Assembly (NCBI GenBank): GCA_021229015.1
Contig: CM037790.1
Span: 55,648,361-55,712,360, forward strand
Direction: 5' to 3'
From: Solen grandis
Lineage: Eukaryota; Mollusca; Bivalvia; Adapedonta; Solenidae
DNA length: 64,000 nucleotides
The position numbers were made by a program, and so were the translations under genes. The notes beneath the pieces were generated by a model that was not told where the DNA came from, searched no databases, and worked only from the letters and a program-made list of their open reading frames with translations. The first letter of the stretch is position 1. Every line of letters begins with the position of its first letter. Positions 23,601-37,856 of the stretch are shown piece by piece.

Positions 23601-26600
23601 TTGCATGAGCCATAAGTGACAATACAGATTCCTTTGCGCTAATATAACTGGTAAATAGCCTAGCCTAATAAATCAGAACACCGATGTCTATTAGAGAAGG
23701 TATTTTTCTGATATCAAACTTTTTGTAACCTTCAGTACTGGAGGAAATAAAGATATATATACCGATACTTTAAATTGATGTTATGATGTTAGGAAAGATG
23801 CCTTTTCTAATGTTACACTTTCTACTCTAAGATATATTTTCTAACGTAATATTTTTTTCCCTAAACCGATGTTAGGAAAGGTACATTTTCTAATGTTTCA
23901 CTTTCTACGCTAAACCGATGTTGGAAAGGTATATTTTCTAATGTTTCACTTTCTACGTTAAACCGATGTGTTGGAAAGGTACATTTTCTAATGTTATATT
24001 TTCTACTCTAAACCGATGTGTTAGAAAGGTACATTTTCTAATGTTTTATTTTCTACTCTAAACCGATGTGTTAGAGAGGTACATTTTCTAATGTTGTATT
24101 TTCTACTCTAAACCGATGTGTTGGAAAGGTACATTTTCTAATGTTTCACTTTCTAGTCTAAATCGATGTGTTGGAAAGGTACATTTTTCTAATGTTATAT
24201 TCTCTACTCTAAACTGATGTTAGTAAGGTACATTTTCTAATGTTATATTTTCTACTCTAAAGCGCTGTTAGAAACTTCAACTTCCACTTTAACTTCCTTA
24301 TTGCCAAAAATCCAGAATATTTTAGATACAATGTACGAGTATAGTGGCGTCCGTTTCAAGCATTATCAACAATGTTTAAAATATTTATCATGTATATAGC
24401 CTTTTTTTTTCTGATGATATACACATTTTCAGACTGAAGTAATTCAAATGGATTTGAGATAACAATGTACACTTTCTAATCTAAACCGATATTAGGAAAA
24501 GTACTGTTTCTAATGTCATACTTTCTACTCTAAACCGATACTAAATAAAGGTATTTTCCTAATGTTACACTTTCTACTTTAAACTGATATAAGGAAAGGT
24601 ACTTTCGTTCTACTCTTATTCGATGTCAAGAAAGGTCCTGTCCTAATGTCACACTTTCAACTCTAAACCGGTGTTAAGAAAGGTACTCTTTCTAATGCAA
24701 CACCTTCTCTAAACCGATGTTAGGAAAGGTACTTTCCTAATATGACACTTTTTACTCTTAACCGATATTAGGAATTGTGCTGTTTCTAATGTCACACCTT
24801 CTTCTCTAAACTGATGTTAGGAAAGGTACTTTTCCTAAGGTCTCAATTGCTATTCTAATCCGAACCAGGAATAAAGATGAACATCGTCTTCGTCTTCATC
24901 GTTTTCTCAGCCTTCAATAGTTGCCTTGTTTTACAGTATAATACAAAGCGATTTTCTGAAGCTGGCAGACGGCGATGAAGGATGGAGACTGAACGCTTCA
25001 CTTACACTTGGTGACCTCGTCCAGAGGAGGATCGGTTCCATCCAGGTATTTAATATTGACTACAACCTTATTTGCATAATCTTTGTACTTTAGCAGGGCT
25101 GTTCGTCTTCGTCGGAGTTCGATATCTGCGTCATTCGGAGAACTTATTCATTTTTTTTCGTACGATATACCGGAGTTAGACGATTATTGCCGAGTAGGTA
25201 CAATTGGGTCTACGTATCAGTGACTATGTCAAGACAATATCTATACCGTTACAGGCCTATAAAGCTGTGGCATTTTTACTGAAGTGATTTAACAAATTAT
25301 ATGTAAAATAAAATGCTGGCACTCTGGGATTAATTAGCAAGCCATATTCTAGTCTCAAAATCTTTTTTTGTCATTTGATCGATTGAGACATTATTTTGAA
25401 GAGTCATTTTATCCGATGCCTGATGAAATTGTCGAGAAGATTTAATTTCTGCCATTTTATCACTATAATAACCGCTACCTTAAAATAATGAGGAAAATGA
25501 CACTGTCACTTCAAAAAAACTCTGATTCTACGGAAGAAGTTCCTAGAACAGAGCGATTATGCAGATTTTGTTTTCAAAATTTCAATATAAGATTTTTGGA
25601 AGATGAATTTCATGTATTTTTTGTTTGTCAAAGATTTAATGGGGAAAGACAAAAATATATTTTACAATGGTTTACTGGAGAATGTAATTTTCAAAATTTT
25701 TGTAATCTGATGAAATCTGAAAGTGTTGATAAAATTAAAAATATTGCTTTTTATATTCATGAAATATTGAAATGTAAGGAAAATGATAGATGAGAGACAC
25801 AACCAGTTTTGTATATATGTATTCTCTGTTTGTATTTTGGGCCGGTGGCCTTTATGTACACAATTAATAAAATGTTATGTTATGTTATGTTATGTTATGT
25901 TACTAGCTCGAATTCCATCAAATCATACTCAGCGATATGAAATAATTAACTACACGGGTCTTCTTTCTTGTTCCTCTGTCAAAATACCCAAAATACTTCA
26001 TTTCAAATTAAATACTGTCAATTATCAAGGAAATGAATTATGTTGACGTAGTTATATACTTGAACATTTCGTAAAGTAGGAATGGTCTACCTAATTGAAG
26101 AATTACTGTATCGGTGTAACGTTTCATGTTCCTCCTATTTCAATCCCTCCCCCAACCCCCGGAACATGAAAACGTTTTCAAATGCCCTCCCATCATTTTA
26201 CCTTAAAACTTAAAGGCGTATTTCACAATAGCAGTTTTAAAGGCGTATTTCACAGTAACACATTTTTAGACAAAGGAGAAAAACTAGTTAAGAGAATTTT
26301 CTTGACCTTTGCAGTTTTAAAGTAATTCTAGCCAATAGATTTTTCACTATGTTTCAGCAAATAAATATACTGCGTTTTTCTTTAAAAAAAAAAAAATCTA
26401 TATATTCGCGAATGCGACGATACTATAAAATCTGTAACATAGAATTTTTAAAACTTTTACACGGGGACAGGGAATATATTACCAAACATCGAGTTGAAAT
26501 TAAATGAGATGTTGCTAGCCCAAAACATTGAGTTATCTGCCCTTGGAAATGACATAAAGGGACAAAAACTCACTTTCATGGGCAGATAACTCAAAAAGTA

Positions 26601-29323
26601 GAATGGAGGCCCACATTTTTTATCCCATTAATTTGTTTCTAGTGTGATTCTCTATGATTATGAAAAGTGTAAGAAAATTATCTCCGCTGGTTTCGATTTT
26701 AAAGTAAAAAGCTGCTATTTTAAAATATACTTTTAAAACGTTTTCAAATTCCCGGAAACGTTTTATGTTCCGGGAGGGGGAGGGGCTATAACCAGGGGCC
26801 ACTCTAAATTATTAGTTGTAAATTACCGCATTTCAAGTTCCCCTTGGGAATCTTAAAGACGTTTTCATGTTAACCCGAGAGGGGTGGGGGAGAGGAGAGA
26901 ATTTGAAAACGTTTTTAGATTCCCGGAATGGGGGAGGAATCTCAAAACGTTTTCATTATGCCCTACCTGGGAATAATAAAAATTAAACATTTTCATATGC
27001 CCGGGTGGATTTGCAAACTTTTTCATGTTCCCTTGGGGAACTTGAATTTTGGGGTCAATTGAAATCGTTACACCGGCATTACTTAGCGCTAAGCATTGCT
27101 TATGGAATAGAAACCAGGGCATGTACATGAAATCCCGAGAACTACGGTATCCTGTTCATGTCATGGTCAGTGTCACTCAGTTTCATTAAAATTAGATTCA
27201 GTATCGCGTAAAGAGGAGCGCAAATTAGGATATGATTTTAATGAGATTGAGTGTCACTGACACTCATGTTAGTTTCTTAGAATGTATGAATCGGACTACC
27301 GGTATATAGTCACATAGCTTTTTCGGTGTATCTACCAAACCTCAGTTTTGACCTTTTTACGAATGATGACGCCAGATGAGACCAAATGAATTTCATTGAT
27401 AGAAATATCAATACGTATGGGGAAAAATACGTTACGCACAATTGCATGTTGAGATGAAAACTTGCTGAAATATACTTCGTAATTACGAAATATTGATAAA
27501 GTATTCGGACGAAATCAAAGTTTCTTTGTTAAATAATTAGTTCTTTTAGCTAAGCACTTCTCTTTGATATTGAGACATGTTTCGGGCCGAACGTTATAAA
27601 CATCTGCAGTATATGGTAGTCTGTACGACTGAACGACGGTTATAGTCCGGTTAATTACAATAATGTTTACTCATCTAAATCTATAACAGTTCTACGTTTT
27701 CCATATTTTAATCCCCGTCAGCGCTAAATATCTTTTTAAAGATATTTCTTGTTTTCCTGTCAGGGTTTGATGTACTTCATGTATTTCTCTACATGTCACA
27801 CATGCAATATTGTGTATTAATCCGTCATTCATATACTCAGCTAAAAGGAAAGTACCCACCGGACATTTTAATCGTCGGCATATATTCCGACTATTTGTTC
27901 TATCTGGAGTAAGAAACATTACGTGAAAATTTGAAGTCGCTGCGATATTTTTTCGTTGCAACAGTTTTTACGATATGAAAATGACACTTGCTTTTTTAAG
28001 ACGCGGTTAACATACCTGCATTTAGCATCCTGATAGCTTGGTTTCGTTGATCATTATTCAATCTTGACATTTTTTTACTTGTTTTTTGGGGGGAGGGGTG
28101 GGGTTGTTGATGTTGTTGTTTTTTGTTTGTTTTTGCGTGATTTTATTCAATTGTGATTAATTTCCCGTCAATCACTGTAATCAGATACTACCACCGGATA
28201 TCGACCTGTGCTGCACAGGGCACGCGTGCAAAACCACTAAATTTGGTCTTTAACCGAATGGCATGGTTTACCTCTGATAAAACTTAGATCAAATGGTACT
28301 CAAACGATTACATGTGCATTGTTTATCAGTTTATATCTGTTAAATTGATATCAGAGACGTATAAATAACAGAGATATGGCAAACGTTATTTTTTTTCCAA
28401 AATTTCTATTGTACGTCTTGACCATGTGGCTGAGTGGGAGATTATGGATGTGTTGAAAATCCTACTGATACATGTATATATCTCCCTCGCTTGGTGTTCA
28501 GCATATACGGGTAGTTCCTGGATAAGTTGACTCAGTGTCAGTATAATGTGACTGGGCCTGGTGAGACTGGGATCATTCCACTTGTCTACAGCATGGTATC
28601 ACAGAGAGGCAGCACTATATGTTACTTTTATGTATATAGAAAATGTCCCAAAAAGGACGGAAATACTTTCAGTGGGGTTTTCAAAGAACATACATATGGT
28701 TGACAGGTTCATCCCACTGGCAAAAAAACTGCAGAATTGTCAATTTTATTGGAATCTTGACTAAGATTTATCTTTTGCCCCTCTGTACTGTACATGTATA
28801 TTGAATACGGTTGATCTTAATCAAGGGATGTTAGATTCCGTTCCTTACCATGTTTCAATATACAGCGCAGGAGATTTTCTGAAATCACGCGCGCCCCCGA
28901 GATTTCAACGAGACCCTGAAACGAGATCGGAAATCAAAGCGTTCATTTTGAATTTTATATGTATTTACGAAAAGTTCCAATTGATATTTGATTAAATCTA
29001 ATATTGGTATGGTTATTTAGTTAAGTTATTTATTTGTTCCATTGCTTTTGACATAAACAGACATCAATGAGGTTGATCGACCACGAGGCGAGATGCAATT
29101 AAGAGAACCCATCAGTAAGCAATCTACATGATTGCCTTTGAAAATCTGCGTTAATAACACCAGTCAATTTTAAAAGAACAAGAAGAACCTAACCGAAAAA
29201 AAATCACGGTTTAACCCTGCATGTACACGAGGCTATCTTGTTTGAATGATCCTTCATCTCGACGCTTCCTCATGTCGCGCTTAGTCATATCAGACCAGTT
29301 ATATACCTGTCTTTCTACCACTT

Positions 29324-29376
<53 letters not shown>

Positions 29377-32300
29377 GTAAAGTCCCTGTAATGGTTCCGC
29401 TACATCTTGGACCACTTAACCTTTACCAAGATAACCAAGGTACCCTAATGAAACATTAGGAAATCTTGGTTATCTCCGAGAAAGGCCATGAGGTCCAAAA
29501 AGTAGTGGAGCCATTACAGGGACTCTACCTGAACTATAATTAAACCATAAAAAACAATGCTCTAATTATACATCCACCCTCGTCTTCCCTTCATTTATAC
29601 TCACTGTAGCTAAATGTATTAGGAAAGTAATTGTTGTTTAGTAAAATTACCCAAAGCCCCATGGAAATGTACGGTACCCATGTGACAGGTGGGCGAGCTC
29701 TCGGTAACTCTCGAGGCACACGATAAAGCGCGCTATTTCAGAAAGTTGCGTATCTCTATATTAATGTCTCTGATAATACGAGTATTAAAAGAGAAATTAA
29801 GAATTGAAACGTGGATACTTCTTTTTTAGCCGAGTATACTTGTACCCCTTAATAAAACTTTTGTTTTACTCATTTATTAATTTATACATTTAGTCATTTA
29901 CTCATTTTTATATATTTTTCTATTTATTTATTTATTTATTTATTTATTTATTTCTACGATATATCCATAGAAACGATATATATATAGGAAATATTATGTT
30001 GCAGTAGCTTTCCGTGGCTTTGTATTTTGCTCCGAGCAGCGTGGGAAGAAAGATATCTCGCGAGACCGAAGGTCGAGCGAGATATCTTTCTTCCTACGCT
30101 GCGAGAAGCAAAATACGAAGCCACGGAAAGCTACTGCAACATAATTTTCCTTTTATTATATACCTTTACATTTTAAAAACAGAAGAAGTAAGTTTTTAGG
30201 GTTTTGATGGCTTTATTACTTTTCCTTCAAAAAAAAAAAAAATCATCAATGGCGGATGAATTTTACTATGGAATTTTAGCCACGCCCCCACCTCTTCTCA
30301 TGTATTTAAGAAAAATGGCGGCCAACACGCAATCACTGTCAGTGTCAGACGTGATAACTGGACAGATTCTTTTCCGGCGTTTGGGCAAGGTAGGAGAAGT
30401 GTCGTCAGTTTTCGAGGTGTTGTTTATGATTGTGATAGGACAGTTCATCAGCGTTGCATTTTGAAAAATCTGACCAGCGTGCTTTGAGACACATTCTATT
30501 TCTGACATGCTGTGGATATTTGATGACACCACAGACTTAGATGTTGAAGGAACGATCAAAATCTGACATTTTCAATGAAAATTTTGTAGAAAGAGATAGT
30601 CAGCGTTTAAGACCTATCCTGAAATTTAAACAATTGCTGCAGCCGACAACAATGAAATAACGGTGAATGTGACGTTACCTGACAAGAGTTGTCTTTCTTG
30701 GTTTTACTGTTTAAGTCTTTACAGAGTTACCGTTCGTTAAAGTTTCTACAGAGTTATCGTTCCTTGTTTTACTCCCGCCATTGTTGTTTTTATGAAAACT
30801 GACTTCTCTGGAGGCAAGTTGTGGCCTATCACGATCTTTTTACCTTGAATGCATCAGAATAAAGAGGTTATACGTTTAGTCGTCTTGGGACTTTACAGTA
30901 AAAAGATCACAACTGGCCTGATGCGGACTCCCTCCATACAGACATCGACATTGCCGGTCAACGTCTAAAGATCAGTCGGAATTCATCATGTCTACCGAAG
31001 AACAACCAGAAACGACTACAACCGTGGATCAGGATCCATCACAGCAGTCGCGCCGCTTAACGGTCATGACAACAAAGGGTCAAGAACAATTCCAGCGATT
31101 AGCTGACCCTCAAATTCAACGCATCACAAAAAAGTGGGATGAGATTGACACTCAATTGAAAGATGCTGATCAGCTACCGAATGAAAAAGCAGTTCTCTTA
31201 GAAAATAAAAGTGCAATAAGCTTAAGAGCTGTTGAATTTGAACAGATTTGCAGTTCATACATTGAATTCCTGAACAGACATAATTCGGTTGAAAGTAATG
31301 ATGAAAGGGAACGTTTCCAAAGACAGTTGTGTGGTTTTAGAATTTTGATAGATTCTGCTATCAGAAAGTTAACTCTGAAAATACAAGACATTGAATTTGG
31401 AGAAAATTGTTCAACCTCTTCAAAGCAAATAAGGTCCTCAAGATCTTCACATCACAGTCTATCATCTATTGCAGCTAAAAACGTGCCAAGGCTGAAGCTC
31501 TCAAAGCTTCTTTTGCTATTGCAGAGGACGAAGCACGCTTAAAAAGAACATTGTACAGAAGGCGATCACCGAGAAAGAAAATGTAAATTTGGATACTGAA
31601 ATAAACTTGCTCAACATTAAACGTGAATCCATTGAATTGTCTGCAGAAGCCAAGGCTTTAGAGGAAGATGATTGTAGTTTAAAAGATCTTGAAGAAGAGA
31701 CTCCCATTGAGCGGACGCGGGCGTATTTGAGAAGTGTGCCCTTGTCGAATGACATTAAGTTTAACAATGTTGACAATGAAATGTTTCAAAATGAAGAAAT
31801 TAGGAATAGAACAGAAAGTGTTGAAGAGTCTCATGCCATTCCAGTTGCCTTCACAAGATATTTGTTGAAGAAGGACTTATTGTTGTCGCGCCTTACAAGT
31901 TTCAATGATAAACCAGAATTATATCCTACATGGAAAAATAGCTTCAAAACAATCATGCATGAACTGCAAGCTACACCTACTGAAGAAATGGACCTTCTTA
32001 TTAAGTGGTCAGGTCCTTCATCACAGCGTCACATGATTAGTATCAAAGCTGCTAACTCGTGTAACCCGGAGAAAGCTCTGTCAAGGAGCTGGGCAAGATT
32101 GGACGAAAGGTACGGCTGCCCAGAAATGATGGAAGCGGCTCTAAAGTCAAAATTGGACGCGTTTCCGGCAATTCATAAAGACATGCACCGCCTGTATGAT
32201 CTCTCAGACATTTTAGATGAAATTGAATCTGCCAAAGAAAATGTAAATTATGCATGTTTACTTGCATATTTTGACAGTTCCACCGGTGTGACACCTATTG

Positions 32301-35300
32301 TGAAGAATCTTCCTATTTTCCTTCAAGGAAAATGGACAAGTGTTGCCAGTAGTTATATGCAGGGACACAGGGTACCATTCCCACCCTTCAGTGTGTTTGT
32401 TTCATTTATTCGTGAACAATCCCGTGTAAGAAACAATCCAGCATTCACCTTTTCTGTGGACTCAAAGGTAGAATTTCAGAGTAAACGCTATAAAGACAAG
32501 CTTGTTAATGTCACAGCAAGGAAAACAGAAGTTGTTCAGCCTGAAACAGATTCTCAAGACAAAAAGTGTCCATTACACAATACTTACCATACATTAAACA
32601 AGTGCAGAGGATTCCGGCACAAATCTCTTGAAGAGCGAAGAAAATTTCTGAAAGAGAAAAACCTTTGTTTCAAGTGTTGTGAATCGCGTTCTCATAAACA
32701 ACGTGACTGTAAATCTGAAATTAAATGTTAAGAATGCAGTAGTTCTACACATCCTACTGCTCTGCATGTCGACATTCCACCGCGGCGACAGAATGGCGGG
32801 GAGAGCCAGAGCTCGTCTAGAGACGTCATCTCAGCTTGCACTCAGATTTGTGGTGATTCCTTCAATGGAAAGTATTGTGCCAAAACTCTTCTTGTGCGCG
32901 TTTACCCTGAAAACAGTCCGCAGCGTGCAGTCAACATGTATGCTGTCGTTGATGATCAGTCAAATCGGTCACTGGCTGGCTCAAGGTTTTTTGACATATT
33001 TGGTTGTAAGAGTGACACTGAAACTTACCTGTTATCATCTTGTGGTGGAAGCATGCACACGTCTGGAAGGAAAGCTGATGGTTTCATTATCGAAGCGCAT
33101 GATCGAAGTCATACTTTGAATCTCCCAACTCTGATCGAATGTAATCAACTGCCAAATTCGCGCGAAGAAATCCCAACACCTATGGTGACCAAACATTACC
33201 ATCATCTTTAGGATATAGCAAGTTGTATCCCTGAAATTGATCCAAATGCAGATATACTGTTGCTTCTAGGGAGAGATATCATTGAAGCTCACCATGTCTT
33301 GGATCAACGCATCGCCAGTGGCAACGTACCATATGCACAGAAACTCAAACTTGGTTGGACAATAATTGGGGAAACATGTTTGGGCAAGAATCTGGCCGTG
33401 CGTCTCTGTGCCCACCATGCACAAATGAATTTAGAGTTCGTGAAGACTATGATTTGTCAAATAGCCAAAAGATCAGAAGCTCTCAAGTAATCTTCAGTAC
33501 TGAAGAATTTTGGAAAAATGTTTTCAATAGAACTAAACATGACGAAAGGCCTGGAATGTCGGCAAACGATTTAGAGTTTCTGAAAATAATGAACACTCAG
33601 TTTGAGAAAGATGATGGGGGACATTGGGTTGCACCATTACCCTTCAAAGGGTCGCATGCTAAACTGCCAAACAACAAAGAACTTGCATTTAAAAGAGCAA
33701 AGTCACTAGAAGAAAATCTTCTTAGAAATCCAAAAAAGAAAGAACACTTTTTCACTTTTATGGAAGGCATTTTGAGAAATGGCCATGCTGAGAGGGCTCC
33801 CCCAGTCGACAAAGATGAAGAATGCTGGTATTTGCCAATTTTCGGCGTGTACCACCCTAAGAAGCCGGACAAAGTAAGGGTGGTTTTCGACTCGTCTGCT
33901 AGACTTGATGGAGTTTCTCTCAACGATGTCTTACTTACCGGTCCAGACCTGACAAATAGTGTATTGGGGGTTCTTCTAAGGTTTCGTAAAGAGTCAGTGG
34001 CAGTTATGGGTGACATTGAATAGATGTTTTACTGTTTCAAAGTTTCTGAAGATCAACACAATTTCCTAAGGTTCTTGTGGCACGAGGATAATGATCCAGG
34101 AAAACCCCTCATTGAATACCGCATGACTGTTCATGTCTTCGGCAACAAGCCGTCGCCAGCTGTTGCGACATATGGGCTGAGAAAGACAGCACATATTGCA
34201 GAAACAAAGTTTGGAGAAGACGTAACTGAGTTTGTTGAGAATAACTTCTATGTCGACGATGGGTTAGCATCTTTGCCTACAACAGAACAAGCAGTTGACT
34301 TAATGCAGAGAACTCAGCAGGCATTAAAGTTAGGGAATCTGCGATTGCATAAGATAGCGTCAAATTCCAAGGATATTCTTAGTGCTTTCCCACCAGAGGA
34401 TCTTGCAAGTGACATTACTAGTCTTGAGTTTGAAACTGACACGCTTCCAAGCCAGCGTAGTCTAGGTTTGAACTGGAATTTAGAAACTGACACTTTCTTC
34501 TTTGTGGTAAACATGCAAGACAAGGCAAATACTCGAAGAGGCATATTATCGGCAGTGAACAGTGTGTTCGATCCTCTTGGTTTCTGGTCGCCAGTAGTCA
34601 TTGAGGGAAAGAACATTCTGAGACAGATAAGCAATCTTGGTATTGACTGGGATGAAACTTTGCCATCAGATCTGTTAGACAGATGGCTACATTGGAGAAA
34701 TTCGCTATCGTTCCTGAAAGGTCTTCACATACCTCGTACATACTTACCTGAATCTCTGGCCCTGTGCGAAGAGAAGTCAATACATGTATTCTGTGACGCA
34801 TCTGAACTTGCCATTGCTGCGGTTGGATACATCAAGACGACGTCAGAAGAGGGACAGCCACAGTTTGGGTTTATTATGGGGAAAGCCAAACTTGCCCCCT
34901 TCAGGCCATTCAATTCCAAGGCTAGAATTATGCGCAGCAGTGTTAGCTGTGGAAGTTGCGTATGCTATGGCAGAACATCTTAGGTCACCAATTGAAGAGT
35001 TTAGAATGTACACCGATAGCAAAATGGTACTTGGATACATCTTCAACAAGACGAGACGTTTTTACACCTATGTGACCAACCGTGTTTCCTTCATCAGAAA
35101 GATGACAAAGCCAGAACAGTGGTCATACATCTCAACAGAGAAAAATCCTGCAGATCAGGCAACTCGTGTATTACCGTCTCAGCAACTTAAAGACAGTACA
35201 TGGTTGAATGGGCCTGAATGCTTGACTACTCATGAAAAACAAGATGATATGCCTTACGATATGATAGATCCAAATGATGACAAAGACGTCAGGCCGGAAG

Positions 35301-37820
35301 TTACTTGTTATAAGACAGATGCCAGCATGTGTTCGTTAGGTTCACATCGATTTGCTAAGTTTTCCTCCTGGAAATCCCTTGTAGAGACAGTTGCTTTACT
35401 TTGCCATATTGCAGGATCATTTGTGGGCAATAATGACTGTGTGGGTTGGCATGTATGCTCAGAAAGCAAAACCGTTGGAGCTTTTCAAGAATCAGAAAGG
35501 CTCATTATAAAGACTGTGCAAAAGGAGTGTTATGGTGAAGAGATAGACTGTCTTGAACATAGCAAACCTCTGTCAAACTCTAGTTCATTACTTTCACTTG
35601 ATGTGTTTCTGGATGATGATGATGGGCTTCTTAGAGTTGGAGGAAGATTGAACAGAAGCAACATACCGAGAAGTGAAACAAATCCAATTCTAATTCCAGG
35701 AAAACACCACATTGCCACTCTCCTTGTTCAACATTTTCATGCAGTTGCCGAACATCAAGGTAGACACATTACCTCTGGCACCATCAGAAGTGCAGGGTTT
35801 TGGATAACTGGTGGCAAACGCTTAATATCTTCTGTTCTGTATGGATGCGTTAAGTGCAGAAAATTGAGAGGAAAGTTTGTATCTCAGAAGATGACTGACC
35901 TACCACCAGACCGTCTACAGCCGGGACCGCCTTTCACGTACATTGGAATAGACACGTTTGGTCCATGGGAAGTGGTTACTCGTAAAACAAGGGGTGGTGC
36001 TTTGAATTCAAAACGTTGGGCAATACTTTTTACTTGTATGACCACAAGAGGCATCCATATAGAAGTCATAGAAGAAATGACGTCATCTTCATTCATTAAT
36101 GCCTTTAAGCGTTTCGTTGCCATTCGGGGAAAGGTCAAACAGATACGCTGTGATAGAGGCACTAACTTCATTGGAGCAACTAACGATCTGAAAATAGACG
36201 CTGTGAAGGTTGAAGAAAAACCTGTGAAAGATTTCCTGTATAAAAATGGTATAATGTGATTGTTCAGTCCACCACATTCTTTTCATTTGATGGTGTTTGG
36301 GAGCGCCTGATAGGTGTCACCAGGCGTGTACGCCTTGACTTTATGCTTATGGACATATCAGCGCAGCGACTTACCCATGAAGTTCTCACAACATTTCTGG
36401 CAGAAGCTTCAGCAATTGTTAACAGCCGTCCACTGGTTCCATTATCAACTGACCCAGAAGACCCAATGCCATTGAACCCAGCAATGCTTCTAAAGCAGAA
36501 GCCGAATGTCTCGGGTGATGCCACACTGGTTGACGCGAAGGACCTCTATCGTGTGCAATGGCAACGCGTGCAGCATCTAGCGGATATTTTCTGGAAAAGG
36601 TAGAGAAGTTTGTACTTACAGACATTGCAGAACTATCAGAAATGGAAGCAAGATAAACGCAATCTTGCCGTTGGTGATGTGGTCTTGCTGAAAGACAATT
36701 CCGTTGTTCGCAACTATTGGCCGTTAGGACTGGTGACAAGAGTTTTTTTAAGAGCAGTGACAGCAGAGTGCGAAAGGTTGAAGTCAGGGTCGTGTATCGT
36801 GAAGGGGGCCATGCCGTGTTACATTGAACTATTTAAGGTGATGTAAATTTATATCAGGCGAGGAGTGTGACATTACCTGACAAGAGTTGTCTTTCTTGGT
36901 TTTACTGTTTAAGTCTTTACAGAGTTACCGTTCGTTAAAGTTTCTACAGAGTTATCGTTCCTTGTTTTACTCCCGCCATTGTTGTTTTTATGAAAACTGA
37001 CTTCTCTGGAGGCAAGTTGTGGCCTATCACGATCTTTTTACCTTGAATTCATCAGAATAAAGAGGTTATACGTTTAGTCGTCTTGGGACTTTACAGTGAA
37101 TCTCGAAAACGTGTCTGTTATTTGTGATAAGTTTGTAAAGAAATTTAAAGAAAAAAATAAAAACAATGTTTCTTTGATAATAATTAAAAAAAACAAAACA
37201 AGAACATCCTTTTTTATCGTTTATTAAATAAATTTGACGAGATGATTTCTTTGATAAAAATAGAAACTGGTTCTCCCAGTAGTATTGGTTCTCGTCTCTA
37301 TTTACTACGTAGCGCCCACTTACAGCGGGAACCATGCCGAAAGTAGTCCGCACAGTGTGACGTCATACTATGTATTAGACGCTGATATAATACGGATTTT
37401 TAATCTGTTGAGTTGTATTTGCGTCTCGTATTTTGCGTGTTTTAGGGCCAGAAAATGTATAGGTATATAATAAGAACATTTATTGATTGGTTAGTGATTG
37501 GCACTCTCTCCGTCTTTTAGACATAGTCTATGGTCATATTGTTTCTGTTTATAAGAACCGGAAGTGTGACAGAACTCTGCATTGCAAAATCGATTTACCC
37601 TGTGGTTACGGCTGTCAGTTGCGCCACGTGGTTAGCTGTCTAATGGCGGGGTATGCCTCTAACAGAACAGTGGTTCTGCACTCTAAAGGTTGGAATTACG
37701 AACCCAGGGGATGGGAGACCATGTTCAAACCTTTAACGCTGTACTGCTCCCCAGATGACTTCCAACTAAGTGACATGGCTTATGCAAATGGTATATATTC
37801 AAAGGAGATTTAAGTTGTCT

Positions 37821-37856
<36 letters not shown>

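Larger units (their letters stand above)
30668..37095 (+). mobile_element. BEL/Pao LTR retrotransposon, full length but broken
   Basis: A 6428-bp element in sense orientation in a fucosyltransferase intron. It has two 230-bp LTRs differing at only two positions, a perfect 5-bp target duplication GTGAA (30663-30667 and 37096-37100), and gag, protease, RT, RNase H and integrase regions in BEL/Pao order. A short purine-rich tract (GGCGAGGAG, 36857-36865) precedes the 3' LTR. Coding sequence is disrupted by several stops and frameshifts, so it is not autonomous. Close similarity of the LTRs implies recent insertion. Confidence 0.93.
25046..37555 (+). other. Intron of about 12.5 kb
   Basis: Contains a LINE 3' fragment, an AACGTT-rich inverted-repeat element, a SINE, two small foldbacks and the BEL/Pao element. 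Other parts (25046-25480, 27150-28400, 28640-29330, 37100-37540) hold no recognised gene. A minus-strand open frame at 27692-27961 has no recognised family. Confidence 0.55.

Noticed and set aside
27692..27961. Minus-strand 89-codon frame
   Set aside because: Cysteines are present but no motif was recognised and there are no matching exons around it.
30204..30559. Overlapping frames upstream of the BEL/Pao element, including a minus-strand frame with KRRKR and acidic residues
   Set aside because: Looks somewhat protein-like, but no family was recognised and the two strands compete; not enough to call a gene.
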